64,000 bases of DNA from Nakamurella deserti (lineage in GTDB: Bacteria; Actinomycetota; Actinomycetes; Mycobacteriales; Nakamurellaceae). The notes beneath the pieces are model-generated. The model saw only the letters and a program-made list of their open reading frames with translations. It searched no databases and was not told where the DNA came from. Numbering within the stretch: position 1 is the stretch's first letter; the number at the start of each line of letters is the position of its first letter. Location of the stretch: NCBI RefSeq assembly GCF_003260015.1, contig NZ_QCXS01000003.1, positions 124,001 to 188,000 on the forward strand. Direction: 5' to 3'. Shown piece after piece: positions 45,842 through 54,579 of this stretch. The translations under genes and the position numbers were made by a program.

Positions 45842-47053
45842 CTACTCCTGTCCGAAGCCGCCGGCGCTGACGGGCTTCTTGCCGTCGGCGACCAGCAACT
45901 GGTTGAGGATGCGCAGGTCGTAGATCTGCGACAGGTCCGGAACTTCCTTCAACGTGCCGGCCTTGACGCCGTCCTCACCGAGCTCGGTGAGGTGGTTGGC
46001 GAGCGGGTCGTAGGTGGGCGTGATCTCGGCGAACGCCCGGGAGATGACGCCGTCGGCGAGCGGCTTGCCGGCCACCTCGGCCAGCGCGTCGTTCAACCGG
46101 GTCTGCGCGTCCGCCGGGTCGGCCTCGATCTTGTCCAGCTCCGCCAGGTGGCCCTGCAGCAGCTTCGCCACGGTGCCCGGGTACTGCTCGAGGAACGTGC
46201 GGGACACGATCAGCAGGGTGGTCGGGAACTGCCCGTCGTCCCACAGGGTCTTCTCGTTGACCAGTTCCTTGGCGCCGGCCTCGACGATCAGCCGGGACGC
46301 CCACGGCTCCGGCAGCCAGCCGCCCTGCACGTCCCCGTTCTTGAACAGGTCGAGTGTGGTGGCGTTGTCCTGGCTGGCGATGCTGACGTCGTCGCCGCCG
46401 GTGGTGTCGACCAGCAGGTTGTTGTCCAGCAGGTACTTGCGCAGCGCGACGTCCTGGGTGCCGCCCAGCTGCGGGGTGGCGATGGTCTTGCCGCGGAGGT
46501 CCTCCACGGTGTTGATGTCCGGCGCGACGACGAGCGCCGCACCGTTGGCGGTGGCTCCGGCGACGATGCGCAGCGAGTCACCGGAGGACTTGGCGTAGGA
46601 GTTGATGGCCGGGTTGGGGCCGATGAAGCCGGCGTCGATGGCACCGCCGGTCAGGGCCTCGATCTCGGCGGGGCCGGCGTTGAAGACCGAGGTCTCCAGC
46701 GTCGTGTCGCCCAGCGCCTCCTGGAAGGTGCCGTCGGCGACGCCGAGCACGGCGGCGGCGTGGGTGAGGTTCCCGAAGTACCCCAGGCGCAGGGTGTCGG
46801 CCTCGGCGCCGAAGTCCTGGGTGGCCCCGGCGGCGCCGGTGTCGGATCCGGCGGCGGTCCCGGTGCTCCCGGAGCCGGCACTGCTGGCCGGGGAGGCGCT
46901 GCTCGACGGGCTCGGGCTGGTCGACGTCGTCGACGAGCCGGACCCGGAGTCGCTGCCGCCGCAGGCGCTGAGCACCAGCGCGGCGAGGGCGGTGCCGGCG
47001 ATCACCCGGGCGGGGCGGGCGGCGAAGAAGGGGAAACGGCGTGCGGTACTCAT
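45842..47053 (-). CDS. ssuA: Aliphatic sulfonate ABC transporter substrate-binding lipoprotein
   Basis: A 403-residue lipoprotein: lipobox LSAC (Cys31), a Ser/Gly/Thr-rich linker to about residue 80, then an NMT1/SsuA-type domain: LGYFGNLTHAAAVLGVADGTF, FNAGPAEIEAL and GAIDAGFIGPNPAINSY. The last block is the hallmark of SsuA/TauA-like proteins. It follows cysN by 52 bases in the same direction, so the transporter is probably part of the same transcript. Confidence 0.9.
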   Translation of the reverse strand: MSTARRFPFFAARPARVIAGTALAALVLSACGGSDSGSGSSTTSTSPSPSSSASPASSAGSGSTGTAAGSDTGAAGATQDFGAEADTLRLGYFGNLTHAAAVLGVADGTFQEALGDTTLETSVFNAGPAEIEALTGGAIDAGFIGPNPAINSYAKSSGDSLRIVAGATANGAALVVAPDINTVEDLRGKTIATPQLGGTQDVALRKYLLDNNLLVDTTGGDDVSIASQDNATTLDLFKNGDVQGGWLPEPWASRLIVEAGAKELVNEKTLWDDGQFPTTLLIVSRTFLEQYPGTVAKLLQGHLAELDKIEADPADAQTRLNDALAEVAGKPLADGVISRAFAEITPTYDPLANHLTELGEDGVKAGTLKEVPDLSQIYDLRILNQLLVADGKKPVSAGGFGQE

Positions 47054-47105
47054 GGGTTCCTCGGGTTCTCGGCGGCCCCGCCGTCGTGGCGGAGCCGGAC
47101 GGCCG

Positions 47106-48476
47106 CTACGGGCCAGGGGTCAGAGCGTCGTTCTCGGTCGCGGCGGCCTGACATCGGATGTCGGAACCGGCGGTGATCGCCGCACGGCGGTCACCCACCA
47201 TGCCGACGGCCAGCGTGGTGCCGTCGGCGGGATCGATGATGAGCAAAGCTCCCACTGCTCCTCTCGGTTGGTACGGGTCGATGGGCAGACTCTCGGCGGT
47301 GCGCAGGGACACCAGGCCGATGTCGTTGAGCGACAGCGACGCGGCGCCGTCGAGCTCGGTGAGGGTGTCGATGTCCAGCAGGTGCTCGATGGCGCCGACG
47401 ATCACGCGGGTCGTCGTGGTGCCGTACTTGAGCAGCAACCGCTGCCCGGGCTTGAGCGCCTTCTCGTTGACCTGGGTGACGGTGGCCGTGAACTGGTTGA
47501 CCGGTTCCGGCGCGTCGTCGGCGGCGGCGATCAGGTTGCCGCGGGCGATGTCGATGTCGTCGGCCAGCAGCAGCGTGACCGAGTCGCCGGCGACGGCGAC
47601 GGCCCTCGGCCCGTCGGCGGTCTCGACGCCGGTGACGGTGGTGCGGTGACCGTCCGGCAGCACCACGATCGCGTCGCCGGGCCGTACGGTGCCGGCCGCG
47701 ACACGTCCGGCGTAGCCGCGGTAGTCCGGGTCGGCGGTGTGATCGGAGCCGGGCCGGATGACGTACTGCACCGGGAACCGGAACGCGGCACCGGACCGGG
47801 CGTCGGCCACCTCGACGGTCTCCAGGTGCTCCAGCACGCTGGGCCCGTCGTACCAGGAGATCCGCTCCGAACGGGTCACCACGTTGTCGCCGTTGAGGGC
47901 CGAGATCGGGATCGCGACCACCGCCGGGATCCCGAGACCGGCGGTGAAGGCACCGAAGTCGGCGGTGATCCGCTCGAACACGTCACGGTCGTAGTCGACG
48001 AGGTCGATCTTGTTGACCGCCAGCAGGATCTCCGGGACGCCGAGCAGGGCGGCCACGGTGGCGTGCCGCCGGGTCTGCGCCACGACCCCGGTGCGGGCGT
48101 CGACCAGGATGATCACCAGGTCGGCGGTGGACGCCCCGGTGACGGTGTTGCGCGTGTACTGCACGTGTCCCGGGGTGTCGGCCAGGATGAACGTCCGCTT
48201 GTCGGTCGCGAAGTACCGGTAGGCGACGTCGATCGTGATGCCCTGCTCGCGCTCGGCGCGCAGGCCGTCGACCAGCAGCGACAGGTCGACGGTGTCCGAG
48301 CCGCGGGCCGTGGAGGTCCGCTCGGCGGCGGCCAGCGTGTCGCTCAGCACCGACTTCGAGTCGAACAGAAGCCGTCCGACCAGTGTGGACTTGCCGTCGT
48401 CGACGGAACCGGCGGTGGCGAAGCGGAGCAGCCCGTGCTTCACCGGGGTGTCGGGGACTTCGGTCAGGATCGTCAT
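47106..48476 (-). CDS. cysN: Sulfate adenylyltransferase subunit 1 (GTPase)
   Basis: A 456-residue GTPase subunit that couples GTP hydrolysis to APS formation by CysD. Motifs: GSVDDGKSTL at 23-32, EREQGITIDVAYR, DTPGHVQYTRN, NKIDLVD, followed by two EF-Tu-like beta domains. It is not fused to CysC, which is separate here. ATG 48476 overlaps the stop of a 53-codon ORF lying between it and cysD. Confidence 0.95.
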   Translation of the reverse strand: MTILTEVPDTPVKHGLLRFATAGSVDDGKSTLVGRLLFDSKSVLSDTLAAAERTSTARGSDTVDLSLLVDGLRAEREQGITIDVAYRYFATDKRTFILADTPGHVQYTRNTVTGASTADLVIILVDARTGVVAQTRRHATVAALLGVPEILLAVNKIDLVDYDRDVFERITADFGAFTAGLGIPAVVAIPISALNGDNVVTRSERISWYDGPSVLEHLETVEVADARSGAAFRFPVQYVIRPGSDHTADPDYRGYAGRVAAGTVRPGDAIVVLPDGHRTTVTGVETADGPRAVAVAGDSVTLLLADDIDIARGNLIAAADDAPEPVNQFTATVTQVNEKALKPGQRLLLKYGTTTTRVIVGAIEHLLDIDTLTELDGAASLSLNDIGLVSLRTAESLPIDPYQPRGAVGALLIIDPADGTTLAVGMVGDRRAAITAGSDIRCQAAATENDALTPGP

Positions 48477-48634
48477 GGGTGTCCAGCTGTCGGAGTCGTT
48501 CGCCGGTGGGGATCGGCACTGCCGACCGGCGGGGCGTAGAAGGAGTCGAACGCAGTTGTCGTCGCGATGACGAAGACGCAGCGGGCGGCTGGACCGGCGT
48601 CGCCGGCGGTGGACGTGCCTCGGGTGCGGGCCAT
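48473..48634 (-). CDS. Small ORF between cysD and cysN, 53 residues
   Basis: ATG 48634 begins one base after the cysD stop (TGAGATG), and its TGA (48475-48473) overlaps the cysN ATG (ATGA). The ORF thus exactly fills the only large gap in an otherwise overlapping operon. About three quarters of codons end in G or C, less than in the neighbouring genes. It encodes MARTRGTSTAGDAGPAA, then a hydrophobic stretch RCVFVIATTTAFDSFY and a basic, proline-rich end. No homologue recognised; it could simply couple translation between the two subunits. Confidence 0.55.
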   Translation of the reverse strand: MARTRGTSTAGDAGPAARCVFVIATTTAFDSFYAPPVGSADPHRRTTPTAGHP

Positions 48635-48635
48635 C

Positions 48636-49559
48636 TCAGAAGTAGCCCTCGCGCTTGCGGTCCTCCATGGCGGCCTCGCTGAGCTGGTCGTCGGCGCGGG
48701 TGGCTCCCCGTTCGGTGATCCGGGTGGCCATGATCTCGGTGATCACCGCGGCGATGTCGGTGGCGTCGCTGTCGACTGCACCCGTGCAGCTCATGTCCCC
48801 CACCGTGCGGTAGCGGACCTGCCGCCGGACGACGGTCTCCGTCGCCTTCGGTCCGCCCCAGGCGCCGGCGGTCAGCCACATGCCGCTGCGGGCGAAGACC
48901 TCGCGCTCGTGGGCGAAGTAGATCTCCGGCAGCTCGATGCGCTCGCGCTGGATGTAGCGCCAGACGTCCAGCTCGGTCCAGTTGCTCAGCGGGAACACGC
49001 GGACGTGCTCCCCCGGGGCGTGCCGGCCGTTGTAGAGGTCCCAGAGCTCCGGGCGCTGCCGGCGCGGGTCCCAGCCGCCGAACGCGTCGCGCAGCGAGAA
49101 GATGCGCTCCTTGGCGCGGGAGCGCTCCTCGTCACGGCGGGCGCCACCGATGACGGCGTCGAAGCCCAGCTCGTTGATGGAGTCCAGCAGCGGCACCGTC
49201 TGCAGCGGGTTGCGGGTGCCGTCGGGGCGTTCGGTGAGGCGGCCGTCGTCGAGCCAGTCCTGGACGTGCGCGACATGCAGCCGCAGGTTGCCCTCGGCGG
49301 CGACGCGGTCGCGGTAGGCGATGACCTCGTCGAAGTTGTGGCCGGTGTCCACGTGCAGCAGCGCGAACGGCAGTGCTGCCGGGAAGAAGGCCTTGCGCGC
49401 CAGGTGCAGCACCAGGATCGAGTCCTTGCCGCCGGAGAACAGGATGACCGGGCGGTCGAACTCGCCGGCCACCTCGCGCAGGATGTGGATCGCCTCGGAC
49501 TCCAGGGCGTCGAGCTCGGAGTCCAGCGCCGAGCGCGGCGGGGTGAGGGTGGACGTCAC
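48636..49559 (-). CDS. cysD: Sulfate adenylyltransferase subunit 2
   Basis: A 307-residue PP-loop ATP pyrophosphatase-type subunit that transfers AMP to sulfate. PP-loop FSGGKDS at about 44-50, followed by HVDTGHNFDE and GARRDEERSRAKER, typical of CysD. GTG 49559 overlaps the cysC stop (GTGA). Works with CysN. Confidence 0.95.
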   Translation of the reverse strand: MTSTLTPPRSALDSELDALESEAIHILREVAGEFDRPVILFSGGKDSILVLHLARKAFFPAALPFALLHVDTGHNFDEVIAYRDRVAAEGNLRLHVAHVQDWLDDGRLTERPDGTRNPLQTVPLLDSINELGFDAVIGGARRDEERSRAKERIFSLRDAFGGWDPRRQRPELWDLYNGRHAPGEHVRVFPLSNWTELDVWRYIQRERIELPEIYFAHEREVFARSGMWLTAGAWGGPKATETVVRRQVRYRTVGDMSCTGAVDSDATDIAAVITEIMATRITERGATRADDQLSEAAMEDRKREGYF

Positions 49560-50107
49560 AGCAGGTTCCTCCCGGCGAGCAGGTCCAGCAGCGCCGAGAC
49601 GCTCCCCTGCAGGTCGTGGGTCGAGGTGTCGAGGCGCAGGTCCGGGTCGGCCGGCACTTCGTAGGGGTCGTCGATGCCGGTCATGTGGCTGATCTCGCCG
49701 CGGGCGGCCTTGGCGTACAGGCCTTTGACGTCGCGGTCGGCACACACCTCGACCGGCGTCGACAGGTGGACCTGCAGGTGCGGGGTGCCCTGCGCGGCGT
49801 GCCGGGCACGGACCTCGTCGCGGGTGTCGGCGTAGGGCGCGATGACCGGGACGAGCACCAGCACCCCGTGCCGGGCGAGCAGCTCGGCGACGTAGCCGAT
49901 CCGCCGGACGTGCGTGTCGCGGTCTTCCCGGGAGAAGCCGAGGCCGGCCGACAGGTAGGTGCGGATCTCGTCGCCGTCGAGGATCTCGACGTCACGGCCG
50001 GACGCGCGCAGCTGGTCGGCCAGCGCGAACGCCAGGGTGGTCTTGCCGGCGCTGGGCAGCCCGGTCAGCCAGACGGTCGCACCGGCGGTGCGCAGTGAGG
50101 TGGTCAC
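49556..50107 (-). CDS. cysC: Adenylyl-sulfate kinase
   Basis: A 183-residue APS kinase: P-loop GLPSAGKT at 16-23, LDGDEIR, GFSREDR, and the DVKGLYAKAARGEI loop are standard CysC features. It makes PAPS from APS. Because the neighbouring reductase is APS-type, PAPS here probably serves sulfotransferases or sulfation rather than assimilation. GTG 50107 overlaps the cysH stop (GTGA). Confidence 0.94.
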   Translation of the reverse strand: MTTSLRTAGATVWLTGLPSAGKTTLAFALADQLRASGRDVEILDGDEIRTYLSAGLGFSREDRDTHVRRIGYVAELLARHGVLVLVPVIAPYADTRDEVRARHAAQGTPHLQVHLSTPVEVCADRDVKGLYAKAARGEISHMTGIDDPYEVPADPDLRLDTSTHDLQGSVSALLDLLAGRNLL

Positions 50108-50811
50108 AGGTGCAACCCGCATTCGGTCTTGGTGGAGCCGGACCAGCGGCCGGCACGGGCGTCCTCGCCGGGGGCGACGGCCGCGGTGCACGGCTCGCAG
50201 CCGATGGACGGGTAGCCCAGCTGCAGCAACGGGTTCATCAGCACGCCGTTCGCGTTCGCGTAGGCCTCGACCTCGTCGTCGGTCCACGACGCCAGCGGGG
50301 CGAACTTGACCTTCTTCTTCTTCGGGTCGAACGCGATGACCGGGGTGTGTGCGCGGGACGGCGACTCCGAGCGGCGGACGCCGGTGGCCCACGCCTCGTA
50401 GCCCTGGAGGGCCTCGTTCAGCGGGGCGACCTTGCGCATCGCGCAGCAGGCGTCGGGATCCCGGTCGTGCAGCTTCGCGCCGTACCGCGCGTCCTGCTCG
50501 GCGACGGTCAGCTCCGGCAGGATGCGCCGCAGCGTCACGTCGTAGACGGCCTCCACCGCGTCCGCGGTGCCGATGGTCTCGACGAAGTGGTAGCCGGTGT
50601 CGAGGAAGATCACGTCGATGCCGGGGCTGACCGTGGACGCCAGGTGCGCCAGCACGGTGTCCTGCATGGACGCGCTGACCGCGAGGCCGCGGCCGAATTC
50701 GGCGACCCCCCAGGTGAGGATCTCCGCGGCGGTGGCGCCGGCGAGTTCGGCGGCGCCGCGCAGCGCGATCGCCTCGAGTTCGGCGGGCGGACGGACGAGG
50801 ACGCTGGTCAT
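50104..50811 (-). CDS. cysH: Phosphoadenylyl/adenylyl-sulfate reductase, APS type
   Basis: A 235-residue reductase that makes sulfite. It has the four-cysteine set of iron-sulfur APS reductases: Cys122-Cys123 and Cys205-x2-Cys208, which bind 4Fe-4S, plus the active-site ECGLHL (Cys231) at the C-terminus. PAPS-only reductases lack the first four. ATG 50811 overlaps the stop of the preceding small gene. Confidence 0.94.
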   Translation of the reverse strand: MTSVLVRPPAELEAIALRGAAELAGATAAEILTWGVAEFGRGLAVSASMQDTVLAHLASTVSPGIDVIFLDTGYHFVETIGTADAVEAVYDVTLRRILPELTVAEQDARYGAKLHDRDPDACCAMRKVAPLNEALQGYEAWATGVRRSESPSRAHTPVIAFDPKKKKVKFAPLASWTDDEVEAYANANGVLMNPLLQLGYPSIGCEPCTAAVAPGEDARAGRWSGSTKTECGLHL

Positions 50812-50996
50812 GCGGCACCACCGGGGGTCTCGGCACGGGTGAGGCGCACCTGACCGGACAGGCCCAGGTACTTCACGGAGAACACCCGGCCGCAGTCGCG
50901 GCATTCCCAGGCGCCGTGGCCCGCCTCGTGCGGCCACAGGTTCGTCTCGCCGCAGTACGCGCAGTACTGCGCGGGTGAGCGTTCGGGGGCGCTCAC
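50808..50996 (-). CDS. Small zinc-ribbon protein of the sulfur operon
   Basis: A 62-residue protein with two CxxC pairs (CAYCGE and CRDCGR) spaced about 23 apart, followed by VFSVKYLGLSGQVRL. This makes it a zinc-ribbon or rubredoxin-like fold. GTG 50996 overlaps the sir stop (GTGA) and its own stop overlaps cysH, so it is translated as part of the operon. A short gene in this position is also present in Streptomyces. Its function is unknown. Confidence 0.75.
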   Translation of the reverse strand: MSAPERSPAQYCAYCGETNLWPHEAGHGAWECRDCGRVFSVKYLGLSGQVRLTRAETPGGAA

Positions 50997-52855
50997 CGCA
51001 GCGCCGCCTCGTCCGCGCGGGCCACCCACTGCGCGAACCGCTCACCCTCGGTGCGCTGGGCGGTGAACGAGTTCACGACGCGCTCGATGAAGTCGCTCGC
51101 CTCGGCGCTGGTGATCTTGTGGCCGCGGAGCTTCTTGCCGAACCCGGCGTCGAGCCCCAACCCACCACCGAGGTGCACCTGGAAACCCTCGACCTGGTTG
51201 CCGTCGGCGTCGGTGACGAGCATCCCCTTGAGGCCGATGTCGGCCACCTGGGTGCGGGCGCAGGCGTTCGGGCAGCCGTTGACGTTGATGGTCAGCGGCA
51301 CGTCCAGGTCGCCCAGGCGGGCCTCCAGGTCGTCGGCGATGACCATCGCGCGCGCCTTGGTCTCCACGATCGCGAGCTTGCAGAATTCGAGCCCGGTGCA
51401 CGCCATCAGGTTGCGGCGGAACGTCGACGGGGTGGTCGACAGGCCCAGCGCGTGCAGCCCCTCGGTCAGCGAGTCGACCTGGTCGGCGGCGATGTCGAGG
51501 ATCACCAGGCCCTGGTCGGTGGTGGTGCGGACCCGGCGCGAGCCGTGGGCCTCCACCAGGTCGGCGAGCCGGGCGAGCAGGGTGCCGTTGACCCGGCCGA
51601 CGGTCGGCTTGACGCCGACGTAGAACAGTCCGTCGTTCTGCGGGTGCACGCCGATGTGGTCGCGGGGGCCGTCGTACACCGGCGGGGCGTCGCCATCGGT
51701 GAGGGTGCGGTGGAGGTACTCCTGCTCGAGGACCTCGCGGAACTTCTGCACGCCCCAGTCGGCGACCAGGAACTTCAGCCGGGCCCGGGTGCGCAGCCGG
51801 CGGTAGCCGTAGTCGCGGAAGATGCCGACGACGCCGGCCCAGACCTCGGGGACCTCGTCGAGCGACACCCAGGTGCCCAGTCGCTGGCCGAGCATCGGGT
51901 TGGTGGACAGTCCGCCGCCGACCCAGACGTCGAAGCCGGGGCCGCGCTCGGGGTGCACGGCGCCGATGAAGGCGACGTCGTTGATCTCGTGGGCGACGTC
52001 CTGACGGGGCGAGCCGGAGATGGCCGTCTTGAACTTCCGCGGCAGGTTGGAGAACTCCTCCTTGCCGATGTAGCGCTCGAGGATCGCCTCGACGGCCGGG
52101 GTGCCGTCGATGATCTCGTCGGCCGCGATCCCGGCCAGCGGCGAACCCAGGATGATGCGCGGCACGTCGCCGCAGGCCTCGGTGGTGGACAGGCCGACCG
52201 CTTCCAGCTGCTCCCAGATGTCGGCGACGTCCTCGATGCGGATCCAGTGGTACTGGACGTTCTGCCGGTCGGTGAGGTCGGCGGTGTCGCGGCCGTAGCG
52301 GGTGGAGATCTGACCGACCGTGCGCAACGCCGCCGTGGTGAGCAGCCCGCCGTCGATGCGGACCCGCATCATGAAGAACTTGTCCTCGAGCTCCTCGGGC
52401 TCCAGGATCGCCGTCTTGCCGCCCTCGATGCCCTGCGCACGCTGGGTGTACAGGCCCCACCAGCGGAAACGGCCACGCAGGTCACCCGGGTCGATGGAGT
52501 CGAAGCCGGTGTAGCGGTAGACGTTCTCGATGCGCTCGCGGCAGTGCAGGCCGTCGTCGTCCTTCTTCATCCGCTCGTTGGGGTTGAGCGGCTCGCGGTA
52601 GCCCAGCGCCCACTGACCCTGGCCGCGCTCGCGGCCCTTCGCGTCGGGGCGGTTGCGGTGCGCCCCGGGCGCCGCCGCGGCGGCGGGTCGCTCGGGGCGG
52701 GCCGGACGCTCGGGCCGGGCCGGACGCTCGGGCCGGGCCGGGCGGTCGGCGACGGACCGGTCGGCGGGACCGGGCGAGGCGCCGGTGGTGTCGACAGTGG
52801 CGGTGTCGAGGACGTCGGCGGGGGGAACGGCGGTGGCGGGCGGCACTGCGGGCAC
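50993..52855 (-). CDS. sir: Ferredoxin-dependent sulfite reductase
   Basis: A 620-residue hemoprotein that reduces sulfite to sulfide. Siroheme/4Fe-4S ligands: Cys486 and Cys492 in ACTGLEFC, Cys528 and Cys532 in NGCPNAC. The N-terminal 60 residues are a low-complexity tail with three in-frame 18-bp repeats (PARPER motif, about 52689-52742), not seen in the core family. GTG 52855 is chosen because GAAGGATC is correctly spaced. Cofactor iron may come from the CbiX-type chelatase encoded at 42820. Confidence 0.94.
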   Translation of the reverse strand: MPAVPPATAVPPADVLDTATVDTTGASPGPADRSVADRPARPERPARPERPARPERPAAAAAPGAHRNRPDAKGRERGQGQWALGYREPLNPNERMKKDDDGLHCRERIENVYRYTGFDSIDPGDLRGRFRWWGLYTQRAQGIEGGKTAILEPEELEDKFFMMRVRIDGGLLTTAALRTVGQISTRYGRDTADLTDRQNVQYHWIRIEDVADIWEQLEAVGLSTTEACGDVPRIILGSPLAGIAADEIIDGTPAVEAILERYIGKEEFSNLPRKFKTAISGSPRQDVAHEINDVAFIGAVHPERGPGFDVWVGGGLSTNPMLGQRLGTWVSLDEVPEVWAGVVGIFRDYGYRRLRTRARLKFLVADWGVQKFREVLEQEYLHRTLTDGDAPPVYDGPRDHIGVHPQNDGLFYVGVKPTVGRVNGTLLARLADLVEAHGSRRVRTTTDQGLVILDIAADQVDSLTEGLHALGLSTTPSTFRRNLMACTGLEFCKLAIVETKARAMVIADDLEARLGDLDVPLTINVNGCPNACARTQVADIGLKGMLVTDADGNQVEGFQVHLGGGLGLDAGFGKKLRGHKITSAEASDFIERVVNSFTAQRTEGERFAQWVARADEAALR

Positions 52856-52924
52856 GGCGATCCTTCGGGCCGGTCCGGAACACCCGCGCGAGCCCGCCGT
52901 GCCACAGGCGTGCCTGCCGACCGG

Positions 52925-52945
52925 GGGACCTTCGAAGGACGTCCC
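52925..52945 (-). promoter_or_regulatory. Short hairpin in the sir leader region
   Basis: GGGAC-CTTCGAAG-GTCCC-type folding: minus-strand GGGACGTCCTTCGAAGG and TCCC, with palindromic CTTCGAAG at the tip. It lies between the leader peptide stop and the sir start, where an attenuator would sit. Modest stability. Confidence 0.4.
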
Positions 52946-52981
52946 GACAGCGGCGGTACTAGGCGGCGGTCGAGGAGGCTT

Positions 52982-53041
52982 CTAGACGGTGCGACACATG
53001 CCGGCGGCGACGCGCACGAGATCGATCTCGGGTCGCGTCAC
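52982..53041 (-). CDS. Sulfur-operon leader peptide
   Basis: A 19-codon ORF from GTG 53041 (GAAGGTG about ten bases upstream) to TAG 52984-52982. Its end DLVRVAAGMCRTV matches the actinobacterial 'putative leader peptide' pattern, in which a short ORF with ...DL.RVA...CR precedes sulfur-metabolism operons. A longer form from ATG 53077 (31 residues) adds a second Cys. It lies 127 bases upstream of sir. A cysteine codon near the end would let ribosome stalling sense cysteine. Confidence 0.65.
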   Translation of the reverse strand: MTRPEIDLVRVAAGMCRTV

Positions 53042-53277
53042 CAAAAGGGCACCTTCGTCATACACGCCGCACAGCATAACCGCGGTTCCCGGCCCCGGAA
53101 CCCCGCCGGAGGGGCCGAGAACTTCACGGCGGAGGGTCTTGACGTCCGGCCCGCCGGGTGCGTGCGCCGGTCCGGACCTGCGCATTTCACCGCTTCGAGC
53201 GGGTGCGACCCGCGGCACGGCGTGCCTGCGCCGCGGCCGGGACGGGCACTGTCGGTGCCGCCCGGCATGCTCGGCCC

Positions 53278-54444
53278 ATGGACCTCACCACCGTGCTCGT
53301 CGCCGTCGGGCTGCTGCTGCTCGGGCTCGCGCTCGGCTGGCGGATCGGCCGCTCCGCTCCTCCGGCGGGATCGACCGACGAGGCCACCGCGGTGGGTGCG
53401 CTGCTGGGCACCGCCGGGCACGCACTGGAGCGGGTGGAGACGCAGCTCCGGGAGATCGAGCGGGACCGGGTCGGCGCCTACAGCGCCCTGCAGGAACAGG
53501 TGGCGGCGCTGCACCGGACGTCGTCGGAGCTCGGCACACAGACCCGCACGCTCGCGGGAGCGCTGCGCAGCCCGCAGGTCCGCGGTCGCTGGGGGGAGAT
53601 CCAGCTGGAGCGGATCGTCGAGCTGGCCGGGATGACCGAACACTGTGACTTCTCCACCCAGGTGAGCGTCAGCGAATCCCCCGGCGGTCCGGTGACCGCG
53701 CGCCCCGATCTGGTGGTGCGGCTGTCCGGCGGCCGCACGATCCCGGTCGACGCCAAGGTGCCGTTCGCGGCGTGGCTGGAGGCGATGGACGGTGGTGAGG
53801 GACGGGAGTCCGACCGGCTGCTGGCCGCGCACGCCCGGGCGGTCCGGGCCCACGTGGACGTGCTCGCCGCCAAGGCGTACTGGCGGCACTTCCAGCCGGC
53901 GCCGGAGTTCGTGGTCATGTTCATCCCCGGCGAGCCGCTGCTGGACGCCGCGCTGGTGCGCGATCCCGGGCTCGCCGACTACGCCTTCACCCGCAACGTG
54001 GTGCTGGCCACGCCGACCACGTTGATCACGCTGTTGCGGACGGTGGCGTTCAGCTGGCGACAGGAGAAGCTGGGCGCCCAGGCCGCCGAGATCCATGCGC
54101 TCGGCCGCGAGTTGCACGTCCGGCTGGGGACGCTCGGGGAGCACGTGGACCGGCTGGGAACCGGACTGGGCCGTGCGGTGGAGCACTACAACGCGGCGGT
54201 GGCGTCGCTGGAGTCGCGGGTCCTGGTCACGGCGCGCAAGTTCACCGACCTGCAGTCCGGGCCGGCCCTGGACGCGCCGGCGCAGATCGACCACACGCCC
54301 CGCCGGGTGCAGGCGCCCGAGCTGCTCGACGCGCGGCGGCCCGAGGACGTGCTGGCCGCGCGCGATCCCGACGAGGTCCTGCGGGCGGCCGCGGCGCCAC
54401 CCCGGCCGACGGCACGCGGCACACGGGGCCACGCCGCGGGCTGA
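53278..54444 (+). CDS. rmuC: DNA recombination protein RmuC
   Basis: A 388-residue RmuC homologue: N-terminal membrane helix (about 5-22), a coiled-coil-like segment (LERVETQLREIERDRVGAYSALQEQ) and the RmuC core (RGRWGEIQLERIVELAGM, DAKVPFAAWLEAM, FVVMFIPGEPLLDAAL). RmuC proteins limit DNA rearrangements in E. coli. ATG 53278 starts the membrane helix. The C-terminal 60 residues are Pro/Ala-rich and variable. Confidence 0.92.
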   Translation: MDLTTVLVAVGLLLLGLALGWRIGRSAPPAGSTDEATAVGALLGTAGHALERVETQLREIERDRVGAYSALQEQVAALHRTSSELGTQTRTLAGALRSPQVRGRWGEIQLERIVELAGMTEHCDFSTQVSVSESPGGPVTARPDLVVRLSGGRTIPVDAKVPFAAWLEAMDGGEGRESDRLLAAHARAVRAHVDVLAAKAYWRHFQPAPEFVVMFIPGEPLLDAALVRDPGLADYAFTRNVVLATPTTLITLLRTVAFSWRQEKLGAQAAEIHALGRELHVRLGTLGEHVDRLGTGLGRAVEHYNAAVASLESRVLVTARKFTDLQSGPALDAPAQIDHTPRRVQAPELLDARRPEDVLAARDPDEVLRAAAAPPRPTARGTRGHAAG

Positions 54445-54579
54445 TCCGGGTCACCGACCCGGAGCACACCCGGTCGGCGACAGCCGGGCGGCGCGCGGTC
54501 CGGGACGCCGGCGGGGACATCGGTGGCGCGGGCACGGCGGTGCGCCGTCCCGGCCCGGTCCGCCGGTTACCGTGACCCC

